Part shown: positions 19,178-27,505 of the stretch, piece after piece | Layout: every line of letters starts with the position of its first letter | Numbering within the stretch: the first letter of the stretch is position 1 | Assembly: GCA_035420085.1 (NCBI GenBank) | Contig: DAOLUH010000014.1 | Location: 1 to 64,000 of the forward strand | Length of the DNA: 64,000 nt | From: DSWT01 sp035420085 | Lineage (GTDB): Bacteria > Chloroflexota > Anaerolineae > B4-G1 > SLSP01 | Reading direction: 5' to 3' | The notes under the pieces: generated by a model | Seen by the model: only the letters and a program-made list of their open reading frames with translations | Told to the model about the DNA's origin: nothing | Databases searched by the model: none | Translations under genes and position numbers: made by a program

Positions 19178-19237
19178 AAAACGTAACACGTAAAACGTAA
19201 AAAACATTCGCGTTTTACACTTTACGTTTTACGTTTT
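19178..19237. repeat. ACGTAAA word array with inverted arms
   Basis: Three to four direct copies of the 7-bp word ACGTAAA (or ACGTAAC) are followed by inverted copies (TTTACGT), so the stretch can fold into a long AT-rich hairpin. The same word is arrayed at 23920-24000 and 38531-38592. Confidence 0.85.
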
Positions 19238-19260
19238 ATACTTCGCATCTCACAAATCTT

Positions 19261-19295
19261 AAAAAATGGTGGCAGCGCCGGGGCGCTGCCACCAT
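19261..19295 (-). terminator. Terminator between binding protein and permease genes
   Basis: Minus-strand stem ATGGTGGCAGCGCC with its exact complement 2 bases on, followed by T-run. Placed just after the binding-protein gene, it can lower transcription of the membrane genes relative to the binding protein. Confidence 0.85.
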
Positions 19296-19311
19296 ATAAC
19301 AGGCTCATCGC

Positions 19312-21273
19312 CTAATCCGCAAGGTCGAACGCCTCGACGTTCCACATCTCGGAATTCTGCGTTGGGTCCATGATGAAGCCCTTGACCTCGGGGCGAGTCG
19401 CCGCGAGCTTCAAGCGCAGGAAGAGCGGAACCACGGGCAGCTGCTCGGAGAAGATGCGCTGCGCGTCCTTGTGCCCCTCAATGTAGTCTTTGGTGCCGGG
19501 GAGCGCGGTGATCGCGCGCTTGCAGGCCGCATCGAAATCCGCGTTCTGGAAACCGGGATCGTTCTGCCCAGCCCAACCGTTCTCCTCGGAGGGGATTTCG
19601 CTGCTCAGGTAAAGGCTGCAGGACGGCTCTACACCAGTCAGCCAGGCGAAGGAACCCACGTCGAAGCGGCGGCCAAACAGCGGCCCATCGGGGCCATCGG
19701 CGAACCACTGGCCAGAAGCCATATTCTCCAGGTTGACCTTGAAGCCGCAGTCGGCCAGGTGCTTCTGGAAGATCTGCATGTACTGGACACGCATCGCGGC
19801 GGTGGTGCTGCCCCACTTGAACTCCAGGAGCGTGCCATCGGGGATACCTTCGACGCCAGAGGCTTCGCGTATGCCGTCGCCGTTGGCATCCTTCCAGCCC
19901 ATTTCCTCAAGCAGCGCCTTACCCTTGTCTGGATCGTAGGGGTACTCGGTCAAACCTTCGGCGTACAGCGGGTGTTCCGGAGGAATGTAGGTGCTGATGA
20001 CGACGGAGCGGCCATAGAGCACAGTGTCTACCACGGCCTGGCGGTCGAGGCAGTAAGCAAACGCCTGGCGCATCCGCAAATCTTCGAAGAAGTCCGGGCG
20101 GTCGTATTCAGGCACCGGGTTGATGCCGAAGTCCACGTGTTCCCACACCGTACCGGTGATGAAGATGGGCTTGATCACGCCTTCTTCTTCCAGCTTGAGC
20201 AACAGTTCAGACTGATCTTCCAAAGAAGCGTCCTGGGTGACGATATCGCACTCGCCGGAGATCATCTGCGCCACGGCGGCATTCGAGTCGGCGACAAAGC
20301 GGTAAATCACGGTATCCACATAGGGCAGGCCCTCGGAAGCGCGGAAGTAGAGCGGGTTCTTCTCGACGGTGATGTGGTCGCCGGGCACCCATTCCTTGAT
20401 GACGAATGCACCCCAACCCATCGGCGCGCGGGAGGATTCCTCAGCTTCAAGCAGGTCGGCGGCGCTGTAGCCCAACTGCTCCTGCCACAGGTGGCGGGGC
20501 TTGGGGGACCAGAAGTTGGTGAAGTAAACGCTGTCAATGTAACCGGGCAGACCAGTCCACACAGCGGTCACATCATCGGTCGCCTCGTAGGAGGCAGTGC
20601 GATCAATCGTGAACTTGCTAACGGGCGTATCGGGGTCAGCGATCAACTCAAAGTTGTACACGGAATCATCCGCCGTCAGAGGCTCGCCATCAGACCACTT
20701 GAGGCCGGGCTTCATCTTGAAGGTCACAACCATCTGATCCATTTCGATGGGGGTGCCATCAAACTCCACCGCGCACTCCGCCGAACGACAACCGTGCGGG
20801 CGAACTTTCATACCCGCGGCCAATTCGACCGGGTCGCCGGCATCGTCCACCACCATATCGCCAGCCTGGACCGACACTGCATTGATGAGCGCGTCGCCAT
20901 CTTCGGTGCTCGGCAGTTTTTCCAGGATAATGGGCTGGTAGGAATAGGTGCGGGAGTCAATGGGGCCATCGTAGACAGCTTCCTGGATGTGGGAGGCCGC
21001 CAACATGCTGCCGCCATTCGCGTACAGCGTGTCAGGTTCCTGCCCCTGGCAGACCACGAGAGTCTTGGGTTGAACGGGGGTCGGTGGGGGGGTCTTCTCG
21101 ACTTCTTTCACGACCTCTTTCGTGACCACAACTTCTTTCTCGACCTCGACGGTCTTCTCGACCACGACGGTCTTTACAACTTCGACGGGGGCCGCAGTCG
21201 GGCCGCAGGCGGCCAACAACATGCTCAACACAACGAGCGCCCCAAACATAGCCATCAATTTGTTGCGTAACAT
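19312..21273 (-). CDS. dppA: Peptide-binding lipoprotein, SBP_bac_5 family
   Basis: The 653-residue product has a lipoprotein signal peptide with lipobox LLAAC (Cys23). A 35-residue stalk of repeated V/E/K words follows (VVKTVVVEKTVEVEKEVV and on), ending in PPPTP; such stalks are common on Chloroflexota binding proteins. The body matches family 5 binding proteins: LKWSDGEPLTADDSVYNFE, VPGDHITVEKNPLYF, RMRQAFAYCLDRQAVVDTVLYG and RIFSEQLPVVPLF. It captures peptides outside the membrane for the DppBCDF set downstream. AAGGAGGAG precedes the ATG. Confidence 0.93.
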   Translation of the reverse strand: MLRNKLMAMFGALVVLSMLLAACGPTAAPVEVVKTVVVEKTVEVEKEVVVTKEVVKEVEKTPPPTPVQPKTLVVCQGQEPDTLYANGGSMLAASHIQEAVYDGPIDSRTYSYQPIILEKLPSTEDGDALINAVSVQAGDMVVDDAGDPVELAAGMKVRPHGCRSAECAVEFDGTPIEMDQMVVTFKMKPGLKWSDGEPLTADDSVYNFELIADPDTPVSKFTIDRTASYEATDDVTAVWTGLPGYIDSVYFTNFWSPKPRHLWQEQLGYSAADLLEAEESSRAPMGWGAFVIKEWVPGDHITVEKNPLYFRASEGLPYVDTVIYRFVADSNAAVAQMISGECDIVTQDASLEDQSELLLKLEEEGVIKPIFITGTVWEHVDFGINPVPEYDRPDFFEDLRMRQAFAYCLDRQAVVDTVLYGRSVVISTYIPPEHPLYAEGLTEYPYDPDKGKALLEEMGWKDANGDGIREASGVEGIPDGTLLEFKWGSTTAAMRVQYMQIFQKHLADCGFKVNLENMASGQWFADGPDGPLFGRRFDVGSFAWLTGVEPSCSLYLSSEIPSEENGWAGQNDPGFQNADFDAACKRAITALPGTKDYIEGHKDAQRIFSEQLPVVPLFLRLKLAATRPEVKGFIMDPTQNSEMWNVEAFDLAD

Positions 21274-21442
21274 CTGTCTCCTCCTTCTAAGGATTGATTT
21301 TTGGGATTGATTTTTAACGATCTGTTACACCACACTACCTTTTTCATTCACCTAAGGCTTTGAACACCACCTCCTTTCATGAACTGACAGAAATAGCCAT
21401 GTTGACACCCGAACCACCACAAAAACTGATAACTTGTCCTAC

Positions 21443-21470
21443 ATTTTAAGGATAAACATCCAAAAGTCAA
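21443..21470 (-). promoter_or_regulatory. Promoter of the peptide transporter operon
   Basis: TTGACT (21470-21465), 16 bp, TAAAAT (21448-21443) on the minus strand, 170 bases before the binding-protein gene. The leader holds two copies of GGATTGATTTTT (about 21288-21314) and an unused AAGGAGGTGG near 21375. Confidence 0.6.
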
Positions 21471-21493
21471 GGATGAACTTCAGTCATCCGCGC

Positions 21494-22201
21494 TCACTCA
21501 CCCCCTTGCTCCAACAACCAGCGCGTATAGGGGTGTTGTGGCTGCGCAAACACCGCCGCGCGGTCTCCCCGCTCAACCACCATACCATTTTCCAGGATGA
21601 TTATGTAGTCCAGCGTCCGCAACGCCTGCCAATGCCGGCTGGCGACGACCAGAGCGCGCGTCTGGCCCGCCCGCGCATCAAACTCATCCACCAGAGGTGG
21701 CCACAGTTCTGGAACAATCCACCGGAACACGTCATCAACCAGCAGAACGCCAGGATCATTGTGCAGCGCATACAGCAACGCGAGCCGCACACGTTCTGCG
21801 CCAGAAAGTGCCCGCACCGCGCCATCGGCGGCAACCGGCGGCAGTCCACCTTCCCGAAAACTTTCCGCCAGCGCTGCCGACGCGCGCCGCGAAGGCGTAA
21901 AAAACTGCCGCACTGCCGCCCACGGCTCGAAACTCGTATAAGGATTTGTGGACAACAAGGCCGCGAAAGCGCGCTCTTTTCCTAAAAGCCAGCGTGCCCG
22001 GCGAGTGACATTGACATTGCGCCACCACAACTGTCCACGCACCGGGGCCTGTAAGCGCGCCAACACCCGCAACAGGGCCGTTTTGCCGCTATCGGCGGCC
22101 CCCAAAATGCCGATGCGCTCTCCTGCTGTTAAAGTAAGGTCCAGCCCTGCGTCATCGCGACGGGTTGCGCAGAGCTGTTCCGCGCGTAACAAAAGCTGCA
22201 T
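21494..22201 (-). CDS. Lone degenerate ABC ATPase related to OppD/OppF
   Basis: The 235-residue protein has a Walker A (GAADSGKTA), a weak signature (LSGAERVRLALLYAL, where the canonical form is LSGGQ), Walker B VLLVDDVF with Asp at the catalytic Glu position, and an H-loop His in VVASRHW. It ends AQPQHPYTRWLLEQGG, the hallmark of OppD/OppF C-termini. Loss of the catalytic Glu and the signature changes suggest slow or no ATP hydrolysis. No permease is next to it; it lies 6 bp behind the 97-residue gene of the sigma factor operon. A regulatory or structural role is possible; unproven. Confidence 0.75.
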   Translation of the reverse strand: MQLLLRAEQLCATRRDDAGLDLTLTAGERIGILGAADSGKTALLRVLARLQAPVRGQLWWRNVNVTRRARWLLGKERAFAALLSTNPYTSFEPWAAVRQFFTPSRRASAALAESFREGGLPPVAADGAVRALSGAERVRLALLYALHNDPGVLLVDDVFRWIVPELWPPLVDEFDARAGQTRALVVASRHWQALRTLDYIIILENGMVVERGDRAAVFAQPQHPYTRWLLEQGGE

Positions 22202-22207
22202 GACGAT

Positions 22208-22501
22208 TCAAGAAGTCACACGTAAGTTAAAAATCTGCTTAATCATCATCCCCGGAAAAGGAGGGGGGAGAAACTTCCCATCAGGCTCAACACAACAAGA
22301 TTGATTGGACAACGGTGGAGCATAGATAACGTCGAACACGCTCAAGCGGGACAACAACCTGGACCACCACGGAAACGACGTCGCTCCTACCTGCCGCAAC
22401 ACCCGCGGCCACACCCAACTGGGCGGTTTGGCTTCCGCGAAAGGACGCAAAGCCTCCCGCAATAAATCATCTATAGGATTATCAAATTCACGTGAACTCA
22501 T
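22208..22501 (-). CDS. Small protein following the ECF sigma factor
   Basis: The 97-residue frame begins inside the sigma factor gene (14-bp overlap), the usual layout for a sigma factor and its regulator. The N-terminal half, DDLLREALRPFAEAKPPSWVWPRVLRQV, looks like a genuine helical segment. The second half (LSNQSCCVEPDGKFLPPPFPG) is odd, cysteine-containing and without a membrane helix, so it is not a classic membrane anti-sigma factor. It could be a shortened anti-sigma factor. Function unproven. Confidence 0.55.
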   Translation of the reverse strand: MSSREFDNPIDDLLREALRPFAEAKPPSWVWPRVLRQVGATSFPWWSRLLSRLSVFDVIYAPPLSNQSCCVEPDGKFLPPPFPGMMIKQIFNLRVTS

Positions 22502-23129
22502 AAGCCATCTCAGGTACAGCTCGCTGGCGCCGTGTTAGAGCGTCGCGTAAGCGCTTGCGCGCGTGATGCAGCCGCGACTTTACCGTGCCTGCCGGAAGAT
22601 CCATCACGTCGGCGACTTCTTCGACGGTTAGATTCTCCATGTAAAATAGCACGACGGTTGCCCGGTGCAGCGGCGGGAGTTCTGCAATCACGTCACGAAC
22701 CATCCCGATAAGTTCCCGCTCCTCGGCTTTGTGATCCGGCGCGGAAAGCACATTCTGAAATCCAGACAGCCATTCCAAAACTTCATCTAAAGGCTGCTGC
22801 ACAGTTTTTTTCGAGAACCAGTCATACGACAGGTTGACCGTCGCCCGATAAAGCCAGGGTTTGAGCGGGCGCTCGGGATCCACGGAAGCCGCGTAGCGAT
22901 GAAGGCGCACAAAACATTCCTGAAGGATGTCTTCCGCAGCGCGTTCATCGCGCATGATCGCCAACGCGGTACGAAACACCACGTCTTTGAACATCTCAAA
23001 CAATGCCCCTAGCGCCGAAAGGTCACCGCTTTGCAACCGGCGGATCAGACGCGACTCGGTGTCGCGGCTCAAGTCGCCCGCGTAACCTTTATCACACGCC
23101 CTATATAAATATACTTCACACCATAACAT
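22488..23129 (-). CDS. ECF-type RNA polymerase sigma factor
   Basis: Region 2 (LIRRLQSGDLSALGALFEMFKDVVFRTALAIMRDERAAEDILQECFVRLHRYA) and region 4 (LPPLHRATVVLFYMENLTVEEVADVMDLPAGTVKSRLHHARKRLRDAL) are clear. Sigma factors of this kind direct RNA polymerase to a small set of promoters, often for envelope stress. The start is uncertain: TTG 23153, GTG 23138 or ATG 23129, all overlapping the trmD stop. It appears to be co-transcribed with trmD, which is unusual. Confidence 0.9.
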   Translation of the reverse strand: MLWCEVYLYRACDKGYAGDLSRDTESRLIRRLQSGDLSALGALFEMFKDVVFRTALAIMRDERAAEDILQECFVRLHRYAASVDPERPLKPWLYRATVNLSYDWFSKKTVQQPLDEVLEWLSGFQNVLSAPDHKAEERELIGMVRDVIAELPPLHRATVVLFYMENLTVEEVADVMDLPAGTVKSRLHHARKRLRDALTRRQRAVPEMAYEFT

Positions 23130-23868
23130 CCGGTTCACCCAAAGTACGGCCAAATTGCTGCAACATGTCTACATCCGCATCCGTCAACGCGGCTGCCGCT
23201 AAAAGATCAGGGCGCCGTTCCAGTGTACGTTGCAATGCCCTGGCGCGCTTCCAACGGGCAATCAGCGCATGGTTCCCTGAGAGCAAAACGTCTGGGACTG
23301 CCCTCCCTTCCAGCACAGGGGGGCGCGTGTACTGCGGGCCTTCCAACAATCCGTCGGCAAAAGAATCGTTGCGCGCTCCCTCTGCTGCGCCCAACACGCC
23401 GGGAACAAACCGCGCGACGGCATCCACCAGCACCATTGCCGCCAGCTCGCCGCCGGTGAGCACGTAATCTCCGATGGAAATCTCATCCGTGACAATGTGC
23501 TGGCGCACGCGCTCATCAATGCCTTCGTAATGCCCACAGATCAACAGCAGTCGTGGATGCTGCGCCAATTCTTCGACAACCGTATGATTCAGTGGTCGTC
23601 CCTGCGGCGTCAACAAAATGACAGGCGCTGCGGCGTCTCCTAATACTGATCGAACGGCCCGAAAAATTGGCTCCGGCTTGAGAATCATGCCCTCGCCGCC
23701 GCCGTAAGGGATGTCGTCGGTCATTTGATGGCGATCCAGGGCATAATCGCGGATGTGGTGGATGACGAGCGTAAGCAGACCGCGTTGTTGGGCGCGCTTG
23801 AGAATGCTCTCTTGCAACGCACTGAAGAACATGGTTGGAAATAGTGTAAGGATGTCAATCCGCATCAT
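23116..23868 (-). CDS. trmD: tRNA (guanine-37-N1)-methyltransferase
   Basis: The 250-residue protein has the SPOUT knot motifs of TrmD: DDIPYGGGEGMILKPEP, LICGHYEGIDERV and ISIGDYVLTGGELAAMVLVDA. It methylates G37 next to the anticodon using S-adenosylmethionine and prevents frameshifting. No ribosome site precedes the ATG; the promoter at 23874-23901 puts the transcript start at or next to the start codon, so the mRNA is probably leaderless. The usual rimM/rplS neighbours are absent; an ECF sigma gene follows. Confidence 0.95.
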   Translation of the reverse strand: MMRIDILTLFPTMFFSALQESILKRAQQRGLLTLVIHHIRDYALDRHQMTDDIPYGGGEGMILKPEPIFRAVRSVLGDAAAPVILLTPQGRPLNHTVVEELAQHPRLLLICGHYEGIDERVRQHIVTDEISIGDYVLTGGELAAMVLVDAVARFVPGVLGAAEGARNDSFADGLLEGPQYTRPPVLEGRAVPDVLLSGNHALIARWKRARALQRTLERRPDLLAAAALTDADVDMLQQFGRTLGEPDVMV

Positions 23869-23873
23869 GTTTT

Positions 23874-23901
23874 ATTCTAACATAGCGCGCTGAAACGGCA
23901 A
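23874..23901 (-). promoter_or_regulatory. trmD promoter giving a leaderless transcript
   Basis: TTGCCG (23901-23896), 16 bp, TAGAAT (23879-23874), then five bases to the ATG at 23868. Confidence 0.65.
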
Positions 23902-23919
23902 GATGATGGATTTACCCTT

Positions 23920-24000
23920 ATAAAACGTAAAACGTAAAACGTAAAACGTAATTTTTCACCGTTCACACTTCACGTTTTACGCTTTACGTTTTACGCTTTA
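23920..24000. repeat. ACGTAAA word array with inverted arms
   Basis: Four direct copies of ACGTAAA (23922-23952) are followed by inverted copies TTTACGT/TTTACGC (to 24000). It lies just behind the amidohydrolase gene and supplies that gene's last codon and TAA stop (23993-23991). Confidence 0.88.
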
Positions 24001-25331
24001 TTCACCCGCTCCCATAGCGCAGCCGCTAGTTCACGGGAACGTGCGGTGATGGCATCTTCGTCCAGGGTAAGCAGGCGGCGGTCGCGCATCAAGAGCCGCC
24101 CGGCGCTGATCGTCGTAGTAATCGCCGAAGCCTCGTAGCCGAAGAGGATGTGCCAGGGGAGATTGCCGGCGGTCAGTGGGGTCGTCGGCTTGTAATCAAC
24201 GAGGATGAGGTCCGCCAGCGCGCCGGGCGTCAACACGCCCAACTGCTGGCCGGGCCAGAAGAGACGCGCGAGCTGCGCATTGGCGTCGTAAGCCAGGCGG
24301 AAGACGAGATCGCCGGGCATCGCGCGCGGGTCACGCTGCGCCAGTTTGTGGCCCAGATAGGCCATCTTCATCTCAGCGATCATGTTGTTGCTGAAGCCAT
24401 CGTTGCCCAGGGCAACCCGCACGCCGCGCGCGAGCATCGCCTCCACCTGGGCAAAACCGACGGCGTTGTTCATGTTCGAGCGCGGCTGGTGCGTCACCCA
24501 CGTTCCGCTTTCCGCCAGCACATCCATCTCGCGCTCATCCACGTGGACGGCGTGCGCCACGATGGAGCGCGGGCCGAGGATGCCGGCAGCGTGCAGCCGG
24601 TGGATGACGCGCTGCCCCGATTTCGCCAGGCTGTCATCCACGTCCTCGATGCCTTCCGCCGCGTGAATGTGGAACCCCGTTTCAAAGCCATCCGCCGCAG
24701 CAACAGCATCCGCCAACGTGGCGTCACTCAAGGTCAACGAGGCGTGCAGCCCAAACGTCGCCGCCAACTGCGGATGGGGCTGCGCGCGCATCCGCCGCAA
24801 GAAGCGGATGTTCTCCGCGATGCCCGCCGCCGCGCGCGCGGGGCCGTCACGGTCGGTCACTTCGTAGCATAGCGACACGCGGATGCCGGACTGCGCGACG
24901 GCTTCAGCCAGCACATCGAGGGAGCCGTCAATGGCGTTGGGGCTGGCGTGATGGTCAACCAGCGTCGTTGCGCCGTGGCGGATGGCATCCGCCAGGCACA
25001 CCAACGCAGAGTAGCGCACGTCTTCCAGCGTCAGGCCCTTATCGAGCCGCCACCACAGCCGCTCAAGGATTTCGCTAAAGCGCGTGGCCGGCGGTCCCGG
25101 GTAGGCCCAGCCGCGCGCAAACGCGCCGTAGAAGTGCGTGTGCCCGCACAGCAACGCGGGCAAGGCGAGCTGTCCGCCAGCGTCCAGGCGTTCCTCAGCG
25201 GGATATTGCGCTGTCAGAGCCGTCGTCGCGCCCAACGCCGCAATTTTACCGTCGCGGATGAGCAACGCGCCGTCGTCGAATAGTTGGGGATCGTCGCCAA
25301 GTGTCGCAATGCGAGCGTGAATAATTAACAT
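23991..25331 (-). CDS. ssnA: Amidohydrolase, SsnA-like putative aminohydrolase
   Basis: The 446-residue enzyme has the TIM-barrel amidohydrolase metal set: GHTHFYGAFARG near residue 63, HIHAAEG, HAVHVDEREMD and GNDGFSNNM. The GHTHFYGAFARGWA and PALLCGHTH wording is closest to SsnA and related chlorohydrolase-like deaminases. SsnA is associated with selenium or purine metabolism in other bacteria but its reaction is unproven, so the name is provisional. AAGGAGG precedes the ATG. A 17-bp palindrome lies upstream of the start. It lies behind an epimerase and a FemAB-like gene, possibly in one transcript. Confidence 0.8.
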   Translation of the reverse strand: MLIIHARIATLGDDPQLFDDGALLIRDGKIAALGATTALTAQYPAEERLDAGGQLALPALLCGHTHFYGAFARGWAYPGPPATRFSEILERLWWRLDKGLTLEDVRYSALVCLADAIRHGATTLVDHHASPNAIDGSLDVLAEAVAQSGIRVSLCYEVTDRDGPARAAAGIAENIRFLRRMRAQPHPQLAATFGLHASLTLSDATLADAVAAADGFETGFHIHAAEGIEDVDDSLAKSGQRVIHRLHAAGILGPRSIVAHAVHVDEREMDVLAESGTWVTHQPRSNMNNAVGFAQVEAMLARGVRVALGNDGFSNNMIAEMKMAYLGHKLAQRDPRAMPGDLVFRLAYDANAQLARLFWPGQQLGVLTPGALADLILVDYKPTTPLTAGNLPWHILFGYEASAITTTISAGRLLMRDRRLLTLDEDAITARSRELAAALWERVNKA

Positions 25332-25347
25332 ACAGCCTCCTTTTAAT

Positions 25348-25364
25348 CAGACCTGACAGGTCTG
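25348..25364. repeat. Perfect 17-bp palindrome
   Basis: CAGACCTG, one base, CAGGTCTG, lying between the epimerase stop and the ssnA ribosome site. It could be an operator or an RNA hairpin. Confidence 0.75.
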
Positions 25365-25372
25365 GATATCTG

Positions 25373-26302
25373 CTAGCGTTTACGGAAACGCGGGTCTTCC
25401 GCCAATGTGCGCCGCAGTCCCTCTTTCAAGGTCACCTGCGGCGCGTAACCCAGGAGTTGGCGCGCCAGGCTGACGTCAGAGCGCATCCGCGTGACCCCAC
25501 CGCTTTCTACCGGGCTGTTGATGATGTTGCTTGAGGAGCCGGTCAACGCAATCACGTGCTGCGCCAGCGCCAGGATGGAGGTTTCTTCGCCGCTGCCAAT
25601 GTTGATCGTGCGACGGTCAATGCCTGGGGCAGTCAAAGCGGCGATCAAGGCGCGCACCACGTCATCCACATACACGAAGTCGCGCGTCTGTTCGCCGCTC
25701 CCAAAAATCACCAATGAGCCGCCGCCCAATGCCTGGTACATAAACCGCGACACGACCGGAGAGTGCGAAGGGAGCAACGGTTGCCCCGGGCCGTACGCAT
25801 TGAAAATCCGTAGCGCCACGGTCGTCGTGCCCCAAAGCGCCCCAATGGTATGAACGTAGTATTCCGCCGCGAGTTTGCTCACCGCGTAAGGCGATTGGGG
25901 TTGCGGCGTCATCGTCTCGGACACGGGCTGCGTCGTCTGCGCCCCGTAGATCGCGCCGGAGGAAGCGAAGACCAGGCGCGGGACGCCAACGTCGCGCATC
26001 GCCTCCAGCAAGGCGACGGTGCCGCCCACGTTCACGTCATTGTATTCGCGGGGATAGAGGATGGACTCCGCCACCAACGCGCGCGCCGCCAGATGGTACA
26101 CGCACTGTACACCCTGCAAAAGCGTCCACAGCTTTGGCCGGTTCGTGATTTCCCCGCGATGAAAGAACACCCGCGCATCCAGGCGCGTTTGATCTCCTGC
26201 GCTGAGATCATCCAATACGAGGACTTCATGTCCCTGGCGCGCCAAAGCATTGGAAAGCGCGCTTCCCAAAAAACCTGCCCCACCCGTCACCAGAATTCGC
26301 AC
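25373..26302 (-). CDS. NAD-dependent nucleotide-sugar epimerase/dehydratase
   Basis: Extended short-chain dehydrogenase of 309 residues: Rossmann motif TGGAGFLGS (residues 6-14), active-site FASSGAIYG and YAVSK (Tyr-x-x-x-Lys), and DFVYVDDVVRALIAA. These enzymes epimerise or otherwise modify UDP- or GDP-sugars for cell-surface glycans. The GTG start at 26302 has GGAGG. It follows the FemAB-like gene by 9 bp, supporting an envelope role. Exact sugar unknown. Confidence 0.9.
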   Translation of the reverse strand: MRILVTGGAGFLGSALSNALARQGHEVLVLDDLSAGDQTRLDARVFFHRGEITNRPKLWTLLQGVQCVYHLAARALVAESILYPREYNDVNVGGTVALLEAMRDVGVPRLVFASSGAIYGAQTTQPVSETMTPQPQSPYAVSKLAAEYYVHTIGALWGTTTVALRIFNAYGPGQPLLPSHSPVVSRFMYQALGGGSLVIFGSGEQTRDFVYVDDVVRALIAALTAPGIDRRTINIGSGEETSILALAQHVIALTGSSSNIINSPVESGGVTRMRSDVSLARQLLGYAPQVTLKEGLRRTLAEDPRFRKR

Positions 26303-26311
26303 GCTGCCTCC

Positions 26312-27373
26312 TTAATGGCGCACCCGCGCCCAGTAATGCCGATGGGCCAACGCCACCGCGCGTGGACGCAGGAAAGTGTACAGGCGATAAAGCCAAACAT
26401 TCGGCGCATAATCGTAGGCCCCGATGTGCGGGACAAACGTCGCGCCGAACCCTGCCTTAAAGCGATAAAGGCCCCAACGTGGATCGGCCATGTCCAGTAT
26501 ATCCGGCGCGCCCCAAAGATCATAGAGTGTGCACTGTGCCTCTTTGGCTCGCCGGATGATGTGCCATTGCAACAGATGGCTCGCCATGAACGTGCGCTGC
26601 GCAGAGCAAGAAGCGCCGTACATGTACCACACACACCTGCCAAAATGGAAAGCAATCGCCATTGCCACAGGTTCGCCGCGCACTTCGGCGATGAACGGCC
26701 AGGATAAGCCAGCACGCAGAAAACGCTGCCACATATCCAGATAGTACGGTTCTGCGCGGATCACGAAACTATCGCGCGCCGCCGTCTCGGCGTACATGGC
26801 GTACAGCAACGGCAGATCGTCAAACGTGGCGTCGCGGATCGTCACGCCTTTCCGCACGGCCAATTGAATGTTGTAGCGCCATTTGGGCTTCATCTGCGCC
26901 ATAAGCTGATCTAGCTCAGGACGCAAATCCAGCGTCATAGTGTTGCGGAACTGCACCTGTTCAAAAGAAGCGCGCCATCCGCGTTGCGCCAGGCGCGCTT
27001 CGACCGCGCGTCCCTGCTCGGTGTCCGCGCGCACATCAGGATCAATTTTCAGCAACAAAAGCCCGTGCTCGCGCGCGTACATCGCCAATTGCGCAAGGAC
27101 TTCGTCCACCACCCGCGCGTCCGTCCAATCCCCCAGCGGGCCTTTGGGGACGTAGCCCAGGCGCAAGCCGCCATGTTGCAAGATGAGAAGCTGCGCCGCC
27201 GCCGTGATACGCTCGCCCACGCGCCACAAGAAACGCAACGGGCGCCACCCACGGCTCTCCTTCAGCTCCCCCCACACCCACGATTGCAAGATGTGGGCAT
27301 TGGGCAGCGTGAGCAAAGCTGTGTTCCAAACGTTAGCATCAACAATCGTTTCCATAGTGTGCGGTAAACTCAT
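26312..27373 (-). CDS. FemAB/FemX-like aminoacyl transferase
   Basis: About 353 residues with two GNAT-like halves typical of FemABX: SWVWGELKESRGWRPLRF and LRLGYVPKGPLGDW in the first, and MKPKWRYNIQLAVRKGVTIRD and YMYGASCSAQRTFMASHLLQWHIIRRAKE in the second, with LYDLWGAPD near the end. Family members use charged tRNA to add amino acids to the peptidoglycan bridge or other acceptors. Start is uncertain: ATG 27373 or 27355, neither with a good ribosome site. Confidence 0.88.
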   Translation of the reverse strand: MSLPHTMETIVDANVWNTALLTLPNAHILQSWVWGELKESRGWRPLRFLWRVGERITAAAQLLILQHGGLRLGYVPKGPLGDWTDARVVDEVLAQLAMYAREHGLLLLKIDPDVRADTEQGRAVEARLAQRGWRASFEQVQFRNTMTLDLRPELDQLMAQMKPKWRYNIQLAVRKGVTIRDATFDDLPLLYAMYAETAARDSFVIRAEPYYLDMWQRFLRAGLSWPFIAEVRGEPVAMAIAFHFGRCVWYMYGASCSAQRTFMASHLLQWHIIRRAKEAQCTLYDLWGAPDILDMADPRWGLYRFKAGFGATFVPHIGAYDYAPNVWLYRLYTFLRPRAVALAHRHYWARVRH

Positions 27374-27419
27374 TTTAGCATAGGTCGCAGAATTTTCTAA
27401 CTTTCCGCTTTCATGCACC

Positions 27420-27447
27420 TTGCCCATCTCTGATTTCCGGCTATCAT
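27420..27447 (+). promoter_or_regulatory. hflX promoter
   Basis: TTGCCC (27420-27425), 16 bp, TATCAT (27442-27447), 58 bases before hflX. Confidence 0.6.
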
Positions 27448-27454
27448 GCCGAAA

Positions 27455-27497
27455 GGAAGTAGGGAGGGGGAGAGTAGAGGAGTAGGGGGTAGGGAAA
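27455..27497. repeat. GGAGTAGGGG purine word array upstream of hflX
   Basis: An all-purine-rich run built from AGTAGGGAGGGGG-like words lies between the promoter and hflX. It is of the same kind as the array at 60507-60541, read on the other strand there. Confidence 0.65.
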
Positions 27498-27505
27498 GGA
27501 ACACG

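Noticed and set aside
21340..21380. A possible leader peptide in front of the peptide transporter, near a strong AAGGAGGTGG on the minus strand
   Set aside because: The start codon spacing is too short and the frame is only seven codons; not enough to call.
27446..27505. Extended start of HflX
   Set aside because: The extra 20 residues come from the purine word array; the ribosome site fits 27506.
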